DNA of 64,000 bases from Phytopseudomonas daroniae (GTDB lineage Bacteria; Pseudomonadota; Gammaproteobacteria; Pseudomonadales; Pseudomonadaceae): contig NZ_QJUI01000015.1 of the NCBI RefSeq assembly GCF_004327285.1, positions 91,403 through 155,402 of the forward strand. The letters run 5' to 3'. Positions 63,736 to 64,000 of the stretch are shown here, in pieces. Positions within the stretch are counted from its first letter, which is position 1; each line of letters begins with the position of its first letter. Made by a program: the position numbers and the translations under genes. The notes beneath the pieces were generated by a model. The model saw nothing but the letters and a program-made list of their open reading frames with translations. It searched no databases and was not told the DNA's origin.

Positions 63736-64000
63736 CAGTATCCCTCCTTAGAATCTTTCCGAACATGAAGCATAGCGTGGTGCAGGCAAATTGCCTTGCT
63801 TGATATTTGATCGATAGGTAGAGGTGCATTGGATGAGGAAGAACTGCTACGTCGGGTGTTGTCCTCCTGCACTCTAGGTCAACAGAGTCACTGGAAAAAA
63901 ACACCGTTAAAATCTCGTATTGATCAGCTTTTCTTCGGGAGGCCAAAAGGCCGCGCCGCTAGCAGCCCCTCGGTAACACCCCAACCCCTCAAACCTTGCC
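63736..64000. promoter_or_regulatory. Upstream region of the ATPase/HEPN cassette
   Basis: No supported gene. GCAGGCAAATTGCCTTGC at 63782-63799 is a near-perfect palindrome about 50 bases before the ATPase start and a candidate repressor site. AT-rich DNA at 63890-63925 gives way to GC-rich DNA with GGCC-AAAA-GGCC near 63941-63952, perhaps the right border of the cassette. Confidence 0.35.

Noticed and set aside
63710..63946. 78-codon minus-strand frame upstream of the ATPase
   Set aside because: Overlaps the ATPase start, no ribosome site, no recognisable content.

Overview
The window is GC-rich chromosomal DNA from a gammaproteobacterium, almost certainly a Pseudomonas. The support is a FabV-type enoyl reductase, a DUF1652 gene, a PA2911-2914-like corrinoid uptake operon, GTAGGAGC-type REP/REPIN palindromes and many chemoreceptor and diguanylate cyclase genes. 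The species cannot be fixed from the window. No rRNA, tRNA, CRISPR array, phage or complete insertion sequence was seen.

Layout. 1-2527: end of a Mn/Fe/Zn-type ABC transporter operon. 2794-4854: dCache chemoreceptor with a sigma-28 promoter. 5192-9170: DUF1090 gene, a MASE2-GGDEF cyclase broken by an internal deletion, then an AT-richer patch with an intact diguanylate cyclase and the tail of an SNF2 helicase typical of integrative elements. 9237-19015: oxidoreductase, fabV, SulP transporter, HxlR/PRISE-reductase pair, periplasmic binding protein, hybrid histidine kinase. 19056-24016: small Pseudomonas genes (DUF1652, KGG repeat protein), Nudix hydrolase, FAH-family hydratase, second chemoreceptor. 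24045-27361: CtaG/SCO copper-oxidase assembly pair, membrane protein, Zn-alcohol dehydrogenase.

27496-32765: TonB receptor plus FecCD-type ABC transporter behind a clear cobalamin riboswitch, so a corrinoid uptake operon rather than a siderophore system. 32887-42312: LacI regulator, then a complete four-carbon sugar-acid pathway (LtnD, DenD, OtnI, OtnK, OtnC, a GntR-family regulator, a GntP permease) turning L-threonate and D-erythronate into dihydroxyacetone phosphate, with a galactarate/L-talarate dehydratase at its edge. 42565-44364: third chemoreceptor, with an extra C-terminal domain.

44445-53727: small unknown genes, an IS5-like MITE, a frameshifted small gene, an SDR, a YdeP-type molybdoenzyme, and a DUF421 pair held between two arrays of 146-bp repeats. 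53783-57859: hrpA carrying an in-frame REPIN. 58005-59863: ArsR-type repressor with three copies of its likely operator, controlling a quinone-oxidoreductase-like gene and an ABM monooxygenase. 60262-63735: an AT-richer two-gene cassette, a large AAA/ABC-type ATPase with a CxxC hook and RloC/PrrC-like C-terminus followed by a HEPN-motif protein. This cassette is the best candidate for an undescribed, probably antiphage, system.
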